From the NCBI GenBank assembly GCA_036378315.1, contig DASUWU010000074.1, positions 35,909 to 99,908 of the forward strand: 64,000 nucleotides of DNA, in the 5' to 3' direction. The stretch comes from CALAED01 sp036378315 (GTDB taxonomy: Bacteria; Actinomycetota; Actinomycetes; Streptosporangiales; Streptosporangiaceae). Below, one piece after another: positions 1 to 8,348 of the stretch. The first letter of the stretch is position 1. Each line of letters opens with the position of its first letter. Position numbers and translations under genes: made by a program. The notes under the pieces were generated by a model. That model ran no database searches. It saw only the letters and a program-made list of their open reading frames with translations, and was not told the DNA's origin.

Positions 1-321
1 GGCCCGCCGCCCGCGCCCCCGGCCAAGGTGACGGCGGCCGTCCACGGCCGCGCGATCACCGTGCGGTGGCGCACCTCGGGCGCCGCCAGGTACGCCCTGT
101 ACCGCGTCGAAGGCAAGCGGCCCGGCTGCGCCGCGGTCGACCCAGCGACCTTGCTCACCACCGCGGCCCCCGGCTCGGCCGGCGGCTCCGGCGGCGGCTC
201 GGTCACCGACCGGGCCGTACGGGCCGGCGTGACCTACACCTACTACGTGACGGCGCTCGACCGGGTCCACCGGGAGAGCGCGCCGGCACGCGGATCGACT
301 ATTACCGTGCCGCGAGGATAA
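1..321 (+). CDS. C-terminal fragment of a secreted fibronectin type III-like protein
   Basis: The reading frame is already open at base 1 and stops at 319-321, so only the last 106 residues are visible. They look like a fibronectin type III fold: a proline-rich linker, then VRWRTSGAARYALYRVEG near the start and YTYYVTALDRVHRESAPA near the end. Such domains often close actinomycete extracellular glycosidases of the GH10-like (GHL10) type, which would fit, but the catalytic part lies outside the window. No signal peptide or active site can be judged from this piece. Confidence 0.6.
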   Translation, partial: GPPPAPPAKVTAAVHGRAITVRWRTSGAARYALYRVEGKRPGCAAVDPATLLTTAAPGSAGGSGGGSVTDRAVRAGVTYTYYVTALDRVHRESAPARGSTITVPRG

Positions 322-375
322 GGACCTTCAAGGTGGGGGAAGAAGTAGGTCAACAATGACCCCCGGAGGTGCGGC

Positions 376-585
376 ATGGCGCTCTCGATGGAGGAGGAGC
401 GGATCCTCACCGAGATCGCATCTCAGCTCAGCGAGGACGATCCGGTGCTGGCCCGCAGGCTGGCCCGGTTCGGCCGCGTCCGCCGTCGGCGCCGCGGCAG
501 GGCGCGTCTGGTCGTGGCGGTCGCCCTCGCCGTCGTCATCATCGGCGCGGCGGTCGCGGTGACCGTCCTCCTCGCCGCGACCTAG
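376..585 (+). CDS. DUF3040 small membrane protein
   Basis: A 69-residue protein with the DUF3040 pattern: an acidic N-terminal helix (MALSMEEERILTEIASQLSEDDP, typical of the family), a strongly basic patch RRRRRGRAR at about 35-43, then one hydrophobic membrane segment (about 44-67). The start follows GGAGG at 366-370. Its function is unknown; the layout predicts a single-pass membrane protein with the N-terminus in the cytoplasm. It runs convergently into the penicillin-binding protein gene and stands alone. Confidence 0.8.
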   Translation: MALSMEEERILTEIASQLSEDDPVLARRLARFGRVRRRRRGRARLVVAVALAVVIIGAAVAVTVLLAAT

Positions 586-634
586 CGGGTCCGCCCGGTC
601 CGCCCGCGGACCTGGCCGGGACATCTCCGGGAAG

Positions 635-2254
635 TCAGCCTGCGGCGCGCAGGAACGTCGCGGCCAGCGGCGCGGCCACGTCGCCGCCGGTCCCACCGCC
701 CTCGACGATCACGGCGAACGCGAGGTCCCCGCGGTAGCCGATGAACCACGCGTGGGTCGGCGGCTTGGCGCCGGTCCCGTATTCGGCGGTGCCGGTCTTC
801 CCGGCGGTGCCGGCGGGCAGGTGCGCGCTCGCCGCCGTCCCCGAGGTCACCACGGCGGTCATCATGGACCGCAGGTTGGCGTCGACGGCCGGGTTCAGCG
901 CGACCGTCCTGGCCTGGTGGGGCAGCGCGGGGGAGATGACGAGCCGGGGCGGGCGCCACGCGCCGGCCTGGACCGCCGCGGCCACCCCGGCCATGGACAG
1001 CGGGGTCACCGACACGCGGGCCTGCCCGAACGACGCCGCCGCGAACTCGACCAGGTCACTGGGGAGGGGGAAGGACGAGCGCGCGGCGGGCGGCCCGGGC
1101 GTCAGCGGCGTGTTGAACCCGAACTGCCTGGCGGCGGCGGCGAGCTGCTGTCTGGTCAGCCGCTGGGTGGCCTGGGTCGCGAACGCGGTGTTGCACGATT
1201 TGGCGAACGCCGTACGGAAGTCGATCGCGCCGAACTCCTCGTGCTCGAAGTTGCGGACCAGCCGGCCGCCGATGTTGGCGGTCTTGGCGCACTGGATCCG
1301 GTCGGCCGGGGACAGCCCGTCGGCCAGCAGCGCCGCCGCAGTGATCACCTTGAACGTCGAGCCTGGCGGGTAGTGGCCAAGCAGCGCGCGGCTGAAACCG
1401 CCCGGCTGGTTGGCGACGGCGAGGATCTGCCCGGTGGAGGGACGTAGCGCCACCAGCGCGGCCGGCTTGCCCTGGCTGGTGATCGCCCTGGCGGCCGCCG
1501 CCTGGATCCGCGGGTCGAGGCTGGTGCGGATCGTGGCGCCCGGCCGGCCGGGAATCGTGTGCAACGTGGCGACCGGCCGGCCCGACTGGTCGACGATGCG
1601 GACGGCGGTGGTGGGGGTGCCGGCCAGGCGCCGCTCCATCGCCTGCTCGATGCCGCCGTGCCCGACGAGGTCGCCCTTCTTGTACGGGGAGCCGAGCCGT
1701 TTGAGGTCCGCCGCGGTGGCCGGTCCGACGAGCCCGACCAGCTGCTGCACCGACCCGGACACGCCGGGGACGTCGATGCGGGAGCCGGCCGCGTCGACGA
1801 CGGCGCCGCGGCGCGGCCAGATCGCCTTGATGGCCAGGTGCTGCCCCTCCCGCAGCCGAGGGTGGATGGTGGCGGCGCTCCACACCACCCGCCACCGGCG
1901 GTCGCGCTTGGCCAGGGTCAGTTCGCCCTGGTACGTCCAGTCCCCGATGCCTTTGAGGGTGAGCGTCGCCGTGAAGGGCGCGCGGCCGCCGCGTACCGTG
2001 CCCAGCCGGTAGCCGGCCTTGGTGACGCCCAGGGCGGTGCGCGTCGCCGTGAGGCTGGCCGCCAGGTCGGGCGGTGGGGCGACGGTGAGCGCGGACATCG
2101 CCGCGTAGTCGTTCTGCTCCCAGGCGGACAGGAACGCCGCCGCGGTCTGGCGCGGGCTGCCCTTCGTGCGGAGCACCGCGTAGGCCCCGACGCCCGCGAG
2201 GATCCCGGCCAACGCCAGGCAGGACGCCAGGATCACCGTCGCGCGTCGGCTCAC
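635..2254 (-). CDS. Penicillin-binding protein with NTF2-like N-terminal domain (class B transpeptidase)
   Basis: A 539-residue cell-wall D,D-transpeptidase that would cross-link peptidoglycan outside the membrane. A single membrane anchor lies at residues 8-27, followed by an NTF2-like MecA_N domain (about 32-150), a dimerisation region, and the transpeptidase domain. All three penicilloyl-serine motifs are present: S299-T-F-K302, S353-C-N and K486-T-G. I chose the GTG at 2254 because GAGGGGG sits 9 bases upstream; the ATG at 2263 is too close to that ribosome site. Domain order resembles PbpA/MecA-like low-affinity PBPs. A 16-base palindrome (2283-2298) lies just upstream. The gene is monocistronic between convergent neighbours. 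Confidence 0.92.
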   Translation of the reverse strand: MSRRATVILASCLALAGILAGVGAYAVLRTKGSPRQTAAAFLSAWEQNDYAAMSALTVAPPPDLAASLTATRTALGVTKAGYRLGTVRGGRAPFTATLTLKGIGDWTYQGELTLAKRDRRWRVVWSAATIHPRLREGQHLAIKAIWPRRGAVVDAAGSRIDVPGVSGSVQQLVGLVGPATAADLKRLGSPYKKGDLVGHGGIEQAMERRLAGTPTTAVRIVDQSGRPVATLHTIPGRPGATIRTSLDPRIQAAAARAITSQGKPAALVALRPSTGQILAVANQPGGFSRALLGHYPPGSTFKVITAAALLADGLSPADRIQCAKTANIGGRLVRNFEHEEFGAIDFRTAFAKSCNTAFATQATQRLTRQQLAAAARQFGFNTPLTPGPPAARSSFPLPSDLVEFAAASFGQARVSVTPLSMAGVAAAVQAGAWRPPRLVISPALPHQARTVALNPAVDANLRSMMTAVVTSGTAASAHLPAGTAGKTGTAEYGTGAKPPTHAWFIGYRGDLAFAVIVEGGGTGGDVAAPLAATFLRAAG

Positions 2255-2282
2255 GTAACCCATCCCCCTCGTGCTTTGACCC

Positions 2283-2298
2283 CGATTGGGGCCAATCG
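2283..2298. promoter_or_regulatory. Palindrome upstream of the PBP gene
   Basis: CGATTGG and CCAATCG form a perfect inverted repeat around a central GG, about 30-45 bases upstream of the PBP start. Position and symmetry suggest an operator; no regulator is assigned. Confidence 0.4.
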
Positions 2299-2354
2299 TG
2301 GCACGACTTCGGCCGCGGAAGGGGCGGGAACGGCCATCGCGGCCAGACGTGAGA

Positions 2355-2384
2355 CATCCCGGGCGAGCCAGCTCGCCCGGGATG
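2355..2384 (-). terminator. Hairpin between the WYL gene and the PBP gene
   Basis: Two perfect 14-base arms (CATCCCGGGCGAGC and its complement) are separated by only two bases. On the minus strand this stem lies about 200 bases after the WYL stop and before the PBP promoter. There is no T-run, as is usual for actinomycete terminators. Confidence 0.55.
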
Positions 2385-2584
2385 CCGCACGTTCGGGCCG
2401 GTGTGGTGGTCGCCTCACGGCGAAAGGCACAACGCGGCTCCATGCCCCGGCCGAGGCCGGGCGGTATTCCGCGAAGGCAATAGGTGCGGCCCGGGGGACA
2501 CATGCCACACCGGCACCACCCAGCCTAACGGCTCTTCGGCGGTGCCTATTCCCGTCCGCCCGCGGTCCGCACCGGCGCGGCAGG

Positions 2585-3715
2585 TCACGTGCGCAGCGGG
2601 CACTGCGTGACGAGACCCCGGTCACACTCGTCGGGCACGCCCTCGTCGCCCTCGCCGCCATCGGCGGTCAGCCGGTCGAGATGCCACTCGACGTGGGACA
2701 GCGGGCTCCACCACCCGGCCAGCAGGTCGGCGAGCGGGCGGCTGCGGCCGGGCAGGCCCGGCTCGGGCACCGGGTCGGCCCACAGCTCACGCGGGCAGCC
2801 GGCGGCCCAGCGGGCGGCGCCGGCCAGCACCTCGTCGAGGTCGGCGACGAGATCGTCGAACCGCCGCGGCGCCATCGCGTCCTGGATCATCCGTTCGCGT
2901 GCCGCGTACCCGGCCGTCTGGTCGAACTCCCGCGGAAACGCCGGTCGCCGCCCGTCGAACTCCATGTCCCGGCCGGTGGCGACGGCCCGCAGCGCCGCGA
3001 CCTGCCAGCGGGTCCACTCGGCGAGGTGGCCGATGACCGCGCGGCGCCTGCCCGCCTGCTGCCTGCCCGCCTGCTGCCCGTGCGCCGGGACCGCCTCGGC
3101 CGCGACCTCGGCCAGCCGCAGCCGCACCCGCCCGATCCTGTCGAGCGTCCAGGCCCGGGCCCGGTCCGGCGATCCGGCGGTGCGGCCGCCGGCCGGGGCG
3201 CGCGGGGCCGGGGCGCGCAGCGCGGCGATCAGATCGTCGAGGTCGCGCCGGCCGGCGGCCTCGCCGGTGAGGGAGGCCGCGACGATCCGGTCGACGCGGA
3301 ACTGCCGCGCCGCCTCCCGCAGCCGGCACCAGCCGATGAGGTAGTCGCCGTAGGGGGCGAGCACGAGGCCGTGCGCCTCCACCTCGCGCATGGTGCGCTC
3401 ACCGGCCTGGTCGATGTAGGCGATCCGGACGACGTGGCGGCCGCGCACGGCCTCGGTGAGGGCCCGCACGACGTCGCCGTCGGCCACCGCGACATGCGCG
3501 ACGTCGCCGCCGGGCCGGCCCGCCGGCCGCACCGCGTAGCCGCCCGAGTCGTCGCGGCGGACCGGCAGCCCGCTGCGGGCCAGGGCCGCGATATCCCGCT
3601 GGACGGTCCGTTCGCTCACCGCCAGCCGTTCGGCGAGGGCCCGCGCCCGCAGCGGCGCCGGGGCCGCGGCCCGCAGTTCGGCGGCGATGATGAGCAACCG
3701 TTCGTCGCGGGTCAC
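2585..3715 (-). CDS. WYL-domain transcriptional regulator with DinB-like C-terminal domain
   Basis: A 376-residue protein in two parts. The first 60 residues form a DeoR/HTH_11-type winged helix (AERLAVSERTVQRDIAALARSGLPV), followed by a WYL ligand-binding domain up to about 190. After a repeat-rich linker (GQQAGRQQAGRR) comes a helical segment with HLAEWTRWQ and SHVEWHLDRL, which resembles the DinB/mycothiol-dependent maleylpyruvate isomerase fold. GTG 3715 lies 6 bases after an AAAGAT -10 element (leaderless); GTG 3721 is the alternative. Fusion of a WYL regulator to a DinB-like four-helix domain is uncommon. The DinB assignment is moderate, because it rests on pattern rather than a full motif. 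Confidence 0.8.
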   Translation of the reverse strand: MTRDERLLIIAAELRAAAPAPLRARALAERLAVSERTVQRDIAALARSGLPVRRDDSGGYAVRPAGRPGGDVAHVAVADGDVVRALTEAVRGRHVVRIAYIDQAGERTMREVEAHGLVLAPYGDYLIGWCRLREAARQFRVDRIVAASLTGEAAGRRDLDDLIAALRAPAPRAPAGGRTAGSPDRARAWTLDRIGRVRLRLAEVAAEAVPAHGQQAGRQQAGRRRAVIGHLAEWTRWQVAALRAVATGRDMEFDGRRPAFPREFDQTAGYAARERMIQDAMAPRRFDDLVADLDEVLAGAARWAAGCPRELWADPVPEPGLPGRSRPLADLLAGWWSPLSHVEWHLDRLTADGGEGDEGVPDECDRGLVTQCPLRT

Positions 3716-3803
3716 GGTCACATCTTTACTCTGGCTTTACCCTCCGCGTCCGAGCAACGCCGAAGCCGCGCGGATTCGCCGCGAGACGCCCGCGCGGCGG
3801 TCT

Positions 3804-4790
3804 TCAGCCGGCCGCGACCGGCGCCGGCGCGGGCTCTCCGTGACCGGCGGCGACCGGCGCCGCGCCGGCCGACACCGCCCGCTGGGCGATGAAGGCGCCG
3901 ACCAGCACGACCACCCCGCCGGCGATCTGCACCGCGGACAGCCGCTCGCCGATGACGATCCAGGCGAACACGGCGGCGGCCGCCGCCTCCGGGTAGGCCA
4001 CCGCGGCGGCGACCGGCGCGGACAGCCGCCGCAGCACCAGCACGCTGGTCAGATAGGCGACGACCGTGCTCACCACGATGATCCACGCGGCGACCAGCCA
4101 GGCCGGCGCCGGCCGGTCGGCGAGCATCACCTCGCCGGGCAACAGCCGCCACGGGATCGACCACGGCGCGGCCGGCGCGGTGAGCGCGACGGTGCCCACG
4201 ACGAACCCGCAACTGGTCAACACCAGCGGGTCGGTCACGGCGGTCATCCGCTTGGCCACCAGGAAGTAGGCCGCCTGGCAGGCCGCGGCGCCGAGCCCGG
4301 CGAGCAGCCCGATACCGTCGAGTCGCAACCCCTGCCACACCTGCACGACACACGCCACACCGGCCAGCGCGACCGCCACCCCTGCCGCCGCGGCGCGCGC
4401 CACCGGCGCCCTCCTGACCAGCCGGATCCAGGCGACCACCAGCACCGGGCCGGTGAACTCCAGCAAGATCGCCACCCCGACCGGCAGCCGGGCCGCGGCC
4501 ACGAAGTAGCACGCCTGGCAGCCCGCCACGCCCGTCACGCCGAACAGCGCGAGCGACGGCCAGCCGCGCCCGGCGGCACGGAAGCCCGCGACGCCGCGCA
4601 GCGCCAGGGTCAGCGGCACCAGGACCAGGGCGGCGCCGGCGACCCGCAGCCACACCGCCTGCAGCGGGGTGAATCCCGAATGGATGAGCGCCTTGGCGAA
4701 CGGCCCGGAACTGCCGAAACACACCGACGACAGGACCGCGAGCCCGAGCGCGAGCGACTTCGCGCGCCTCGTCAGATGCTGCTCCACCAC
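3804..4790 (-). CDS. EamA/DMT-family membrane exporter
   Basis: A 328-residue drug/metabolite transporter with about ten hydrophobic segments arranged as two EamA repeats (roughly 15-145 and 160-300). The second repeat ends in the family-typical pattern of a GERL turn followed by a glycine/valine-rich last helix. Such proteins export metabolites or amino acids across the inner membrane. GTG at 4790 or 4787 follows GGGGAGG and is preferred; an ATG at 4847 would add 19 residues but lies inside an inverted repeat (4821-4849). It is transcribed divergently from the AAA+ gene. Confidence 0.85.
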   Translation of the reverse strand: MVEQHLTRRAKSLALGLAVLSSVCFGSSGPFAKALIHSGFTPLQAVWLRVAGAALVLVPLTLALRGVAGFRAAGRGWPSLALFGVTGVAGCQACYFVAAARLPVGVAILLEFTGPVLVVAWIRLVRRAPVARAAAAGVAVALAGVACVVQVWQGLRLDGIGLLAGLGAAACQAAYFLVAKRMTAVTDPLVLTSCGFVVGTVALTAPAAPWSIPWRLLPGEVMLADRPAPAWLVAAWIIVVSTVVAYLTSVLVLRRLSAPVAAAVAYPEAAAAAVFAWIVIGERLSAVQIAGGVVVLVGAFIAQRAVSAGAAPVAAGHGEPAPAPVAAG

Positions 4791-4820
4791 CGCCGCCTCC
4801 CCGCCGCCGCGAACCCCCGC

Positions 4821-4849
4821 TAATGAGCATTCGTCCATATCGCTCATTA
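4821..4849. promoter_or_regulatory. Inverted repeat between the EamA gene and the AAA+ gene
   Basis: Perfect 8-base arms TAATGAGC and GCTCATTA are separated by 13 bases in the 96-base divergent intergenic region. The AT-rich arms stand out in this GC-rich sequence and fit an operator for a dimeric regulator acting on one or both genes. Confidence 0.5.
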
Positions 4850-4886
4850 CATATCATGGTTCGCCGGGCGGGCTACCATTCGCTGG

Positions 4887-7800
4887 GTGAACTGGCAGGC
4901 AGGCCCCCCGCCGCCGGGGACGGCGCGCGACCTCTTCCTCCAGACCGAAGCCGCGATCCGCGCGCTCGTCGCCGCCCCGTGGTGGCGCACCGCGCAGCCG
5001 GCGCAGCGAGCCGACGTGGTCATCTCCCACATGCTCGCCGGCGCCGGGGAGTGGTGGCTGTACGGGGCGTGGGGGCGCTGGTACCGCAGCGGCCTCGACG
5101 GCAGCTGGCACCCGTGCCCGGCCCCCGCCGACCCGGCCGCGCGCCGCGCCGTCGGCATCGCCCCGCACGGCGCCGGCAACCCGCCGGTGCCGCCGCAGCT
5201 CATCCCCGCCGGCCCCGACCTGGCCGCCGGCCGGGTCGCCCCGACCGGATTCCTGTCCGGCCCGCCGCCCACCGCCGTCGTCGCCCGCCTCCAGCAGGCC
5301 CTCATCACCGCGCTGTCGGTCGACCCCACCCAGTTCCCGCTCCGCGACCCCGCGTTCACACCCGGCACGCCGAGCACCGTCGCCGCCGCCTGGGGCGCGC
5401 TGCTGTGGTGCGCCGGCTCCCCGGTCGCGGTGGCCGAACACCCGCTGATCGAGCTCATCGCGCCCTACCTGACGATCCCGCGCGGCGAGCTGCGCTGGAT
5501 GACCGCGCCCGATCTCGCGCACCTGGCCGGGTACTACTGCGAGCGGCTGCGCGCCGGCGACGCGGTCGGCGCCGCCCACGTCCTGCGGGTCATCGCCGAG
5601 GTCGCCGCCGCGCTGCGCACCGACCAGGCGTTCCGGCCGGGCGCGCACGCGCTGGACGCGATCACCGCCGCCACCACGCAGATGATCCAGTACGACATGG
5701 GCGGGATCGGGTTCGGCGACGCGGCCGTCGCCGAACAGTGGCGCCGCCGCTGCCCACCGGAGTTCGCCCCGGCCGTCATGCGGGAGGCCGCGCCGGGGGA
5801 GTTCTTCAGGCTCGCCCTCTACGACCTGCAGGAGACCATCCGCGCCCTCACCGCCGCGGACCCGGACCCAGGCTCGGCCGGGCCGCCGCCGACCCCGGCG
5901 CGGATCCGGCAGACGGCCCTCGCGCTGCTGGCCGCCGACCTGCGGCCCGCGACCCCTGCGGCGGTGTCGCCCCTGCTGCCGTGGCTGGACCCGGCCGGCG
6001 CCCGCACCCTGCAGGCGGTCCTCGCCCAGGACGACCACCCGCTGCGGCGGCTGTGGCCCGCGAACGGCCGGCTGCCCGACGTGCTGCGCCCGGCCGGCGG
6101 CGAGCAGGACGACCCGGAGACCGCCGCCGAACGGGCCGGACACCTGGCGGCGCTGCTGGCCACCTCCTACGCGCTGGGCCTGACCTGCTCCCGGCTCGCC
6201 CGGCTCACCCCGCCCACCCCAGGGTTCGTCGTCCCCGCCGCGGCGGCGGCCGAACTGCGCGGCGCGGCCGCCCGCGCGCCGAAACGGACCGGCGAGCTGA
6301 CCGCGTGGCAGATCCTCGAGGCCGCCAGGGCGCACCTGGCCGCCGGCCGGGCCAGGCAGGACCCGCCGCCGGCGCCTGGCGCGGCGGGGGAGCCGGCGGC
6401 CGGTGCCGCCACGGCGGCGGTGGACGAACCGCGCCCGCCGGTCGCCGCCGCGATGGACCCGCCGGTGGGGCCGCCGGTCCCCGGACCGCCGCCGCCCGAC
6501 CCGGCGGCCCTCGGCGTGCCGCACGTCGTGGAGGCCTACGGCACCCGGTTCCTGTGCGGGCTCGACGACGTCGCAGGCCTGCTCGCCGAGATGCGGCGGC
6601 GCGGGCAGTGGGCGCGCCGGCTGCGCGGCCAGGAGGTGTCCGGCGCGTCGGCGCCCGGGCTGCTGCTCGTCGGCACGCCGTCGAGCGGGCAACGCCGCCT
6701 CGCCCGGATCGTCGGCAAGGCGCTCGCCGAGGTCGGCGTCGGCAGCGGCGAGCTCCACGGCATCGACGCCACCGGGCTGCGCGACCGCGGCCCGGACGAG
6801 GTGCGCGCCGTCCTGGACGAACACGCCGGGCACACCCTGCTGCTCGACGGCCTTGATCAGCTGATCGACGGGACCGAGACCGGCGCCGCCTTCGCCGCCG
6901 CGCTCTACCGCGCCCGCGTCGAAGGCGTCAGCCACACCACCCTCGTCGCGACCTGCCGGCCCGAACGGCTGAGCCGGCTGTCGGCCGCCCACCCCGAACT
7001 CCTCACCGACTTCCGCGTCGTACGGCTGCCCGACCTGACCGACCCGGCCGCCCGGATCGCGCTGCTCGACCTGCTGGCGCGCGAACGCCGCGTGGAGCTG
7101 TCGCCGGGTGCCTGGCTGGTCGCCCGCCGCGACATGGGCCGGGTACGCGGCCGCGGCCGGCTCGCCGGCGCCCGCCTCGTCGAGACCTACCTGGACCGGG
7201 CGGCCACCCGGCACCTCGGCCGCGCCGGCGACGCCGCCGCGCTGGAGCCCGCCGACGACGCCGAAGCCCCGATCCTCGAGCCCGCCGACGTCGACGGGGT
7301 GGCCGAAGAGCTCGAACCGTCGCTGCGCGACCTCAAGGACGTCGACGCCTACCTGGCCGAGCTGCGGTCCCTCGCCGGCCTCGGCCCGGTCAAGGACACC
7401 GTGGAACGCCTCGTCGCCGAGGCACGGGTGGCGGCGGCCCGCCGCCGGGCCGGGCTGCCGGCCGCCCGGCCGCGCCGGCATCTGGGGTTCGCCGGCGCCC
7501 CCGGCACCGGCAAGACCACGGTGGCCCGGCTGGTCGGCAAGCTCTTCGCGGTGATCGGTCCGCTGGAGTCCGGACACGTGGTGCGATGCGCCCTCGCCGA
7601 CCTGACCGGCCCCGACCAGGCCAAGGCCAAGGTGGGCGAGGCGCTGGGCGGCGTGCTCGAGCTCGACTTCGACCGCACCCCCGCCCCCGACCCTTCTCCC
7701 GCGCCGGAACCGGCCGCGGACCAGGCCGCCGGCTCCCGCGACGCCGACGCCGACGCCGACGGCGACGGCGGCGGCGGGGGAGGGGCCGGCGGGGCGGACA

Positions 7801-8273
7801 CGACCGTCGGCGCGGCGGAGGCCGGAGACGCGGCGGCGCTCGCCGAGCTGGCCGCGCTGATGGACGACCGGCCCGACGAGTTCATGCTGATCGTCACCGG
7901 CGGCCGCGAGGAGCTGCCGCGGCTGGTCGACGCGAACCCCACGCTCCGCGACCGGCTCGGCGAAGTGATCGTCTTTCCCGACCTCGGCGACGACGACCTC
8001 GTCCAGATCTACCGGCTCCATGCCGCCGAGCAACGCTACGTCCTGGAAGAGGAACTGCTGGCCGCGCTGCCGGCCCGGATGGCCGCGCTGCGCGCCGACC
8101 CCGGCTACGCCGGCGGCCACTCGGTCCGCCGCCTGTTCGACGAGACCCTCGCCCGCCAGTCGGTGCGGATCGTCCGCGACGGCGCGACCATGTCGGCCGA
8201 CCGGCTCACCCTGCTGACCGCGGCCGACCTGCCGGACCCGCCGGGCCCACCCGAACGGCCCGCCGGGCCCTGA
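4887..8273 (+). CDS. Large AAA+ family protein with two degenerate ATPase modules
   Basis: An 1128-residue cytoplasmic protein. Residues 1-480 have no family I recognise (WWLYGAWGRWYRSGLDGSWHP near residue 53 is distinctive). Module 1 has a broken P-loop, GTPSSGQRR at 596-604 (no Lys-Thr), but keeps a Walker B-like LLLDGLDQL near 651. Module 2 resembles the CbxX/CfqX-EccA group: a perfect P-loop GAPGTGKTT at 870-878 with K876, then GGVLELDF where D927 is followed by Phe instead of the catalytic Glu, an acidic low-complexity insert (about 930-970), and NPTLRDRL...VFPD matching the family's C-terminal part. GTG 4887 lies 7 bases after TACCAT (leaderless). Neither module looks able to hydrolyse ATP by itself in the normal way. 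Confidence 0.82.
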   Translation: MNWQAGPPPPGTARDLFLQTEAAIRALVAAPWWRTAQPAQRADVVISHMLAGAGEWWLYGAWGRWYRSGLDGSWHPCPAPADPAARRAVGIAPHGAGNPPVPPQLIPAGPDLAAGRVAPTGFLSGPPPTAVVARLQQALITALSVDPTQFPLRDPAFTPGTPSTVAAAWGALLWCAGSPVAVAEHPLIELIAPYLTIPRGELRWMTAPDLAHLAGYYCERLRAGDAVGAAHVLRVIAEVAAALRTDQAFRPGAHALDAITAATTQMIQYDMGGIGFGDAAVAEQWRRRCPPEFAPAVMREAAPGEFFRLALYDLQETIRALTAADPDPGSAGPPPTPARIRQTALALLAADLRPATPAAVSPLLPWLDPAGARTLQAVLAQDDHPLRRLWPANGRLPDVLRPAGGEQDDPETAAERAGHLAALLATSYALGLTCSRLARLTPPTPGFVVPAAAAAELRGAAARAPKRTGELTAWQILEAARAHLAAGRARQDPPPAPGAAGEPAAGAATAAVDEPRPPVAAAMDPPVGPPVPGPPPPDPAALGVPHVVEAYGTRFLCGLDDVAGLLAEMRRRGQWARRLRGQEVSGASAPGLLLVGTPSSGQRRLARIVGKALAEVGVGSGELHGIDATGLRDRGPDEVRAVLDEHAGHTLLLDGLDQLIDGTETGAAFAAALYRARVEGVSHTTLVATCRPERLSRLSAAHPELLTDFRVVRLPDLTDPAARIALLDLLARERRVELSPGAWLVARRDMGRVRGRGRLAGARLVETYLDRAATRHLGRAGDAAALEPADDAEAPILEPADVDGVAEELEPSLRDLKDVDAYLAELRSLAGLGPVKDTVERLVAEARVAAARRRAGLPAARPRRHLGFAGAPGTGKTTVARLVGKLFAVIGPLESGHVVRCALADLTGPDQAKAKVGEALGGVLELDFDRTPAPDPSPAPEPAADQAAGSRDADADADGDGGGGGGAGGADTTVGAAEAGDAAALAELAALMDDRPDEFMLIVTGGREELPRLVDANPTLRDRLGEVIVFPDLGDDDLVQIYRLHAAEQRYVLEEELLAALPARMAALRADPGYAGGHSVRRLFDETLARQSVRIVRDGATMSADRLTLLTAADLPDPPGPPERPAGP

Positions 8274-8348
8274 CCCCTTCCCCCGCCGGCCCGTGTCGGT
8301 CCCGTGTCGGTCCGGGCCGTGACGGACGGGGCGGGCTAGCTTGCAGGC

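Larger units (their letters stand above)
2255..2584. other. Intergenic region with a palindrome and a hairpin
   Basis: No convincing gene lies in these 330 bases. They hold the upstream region of the PBP gene, with a palindrome at 2283-2298, and a strong hairpin at 2355-2384 that could end transcription of the WYL gene before the PBP promoter. Confidence 0.6.

Noticed and set aside
1559..3892. A 777-codon plus-strand frame across the PBP and WYL genes
   Set aside because: Shadow frame opposite two well-supported genes.
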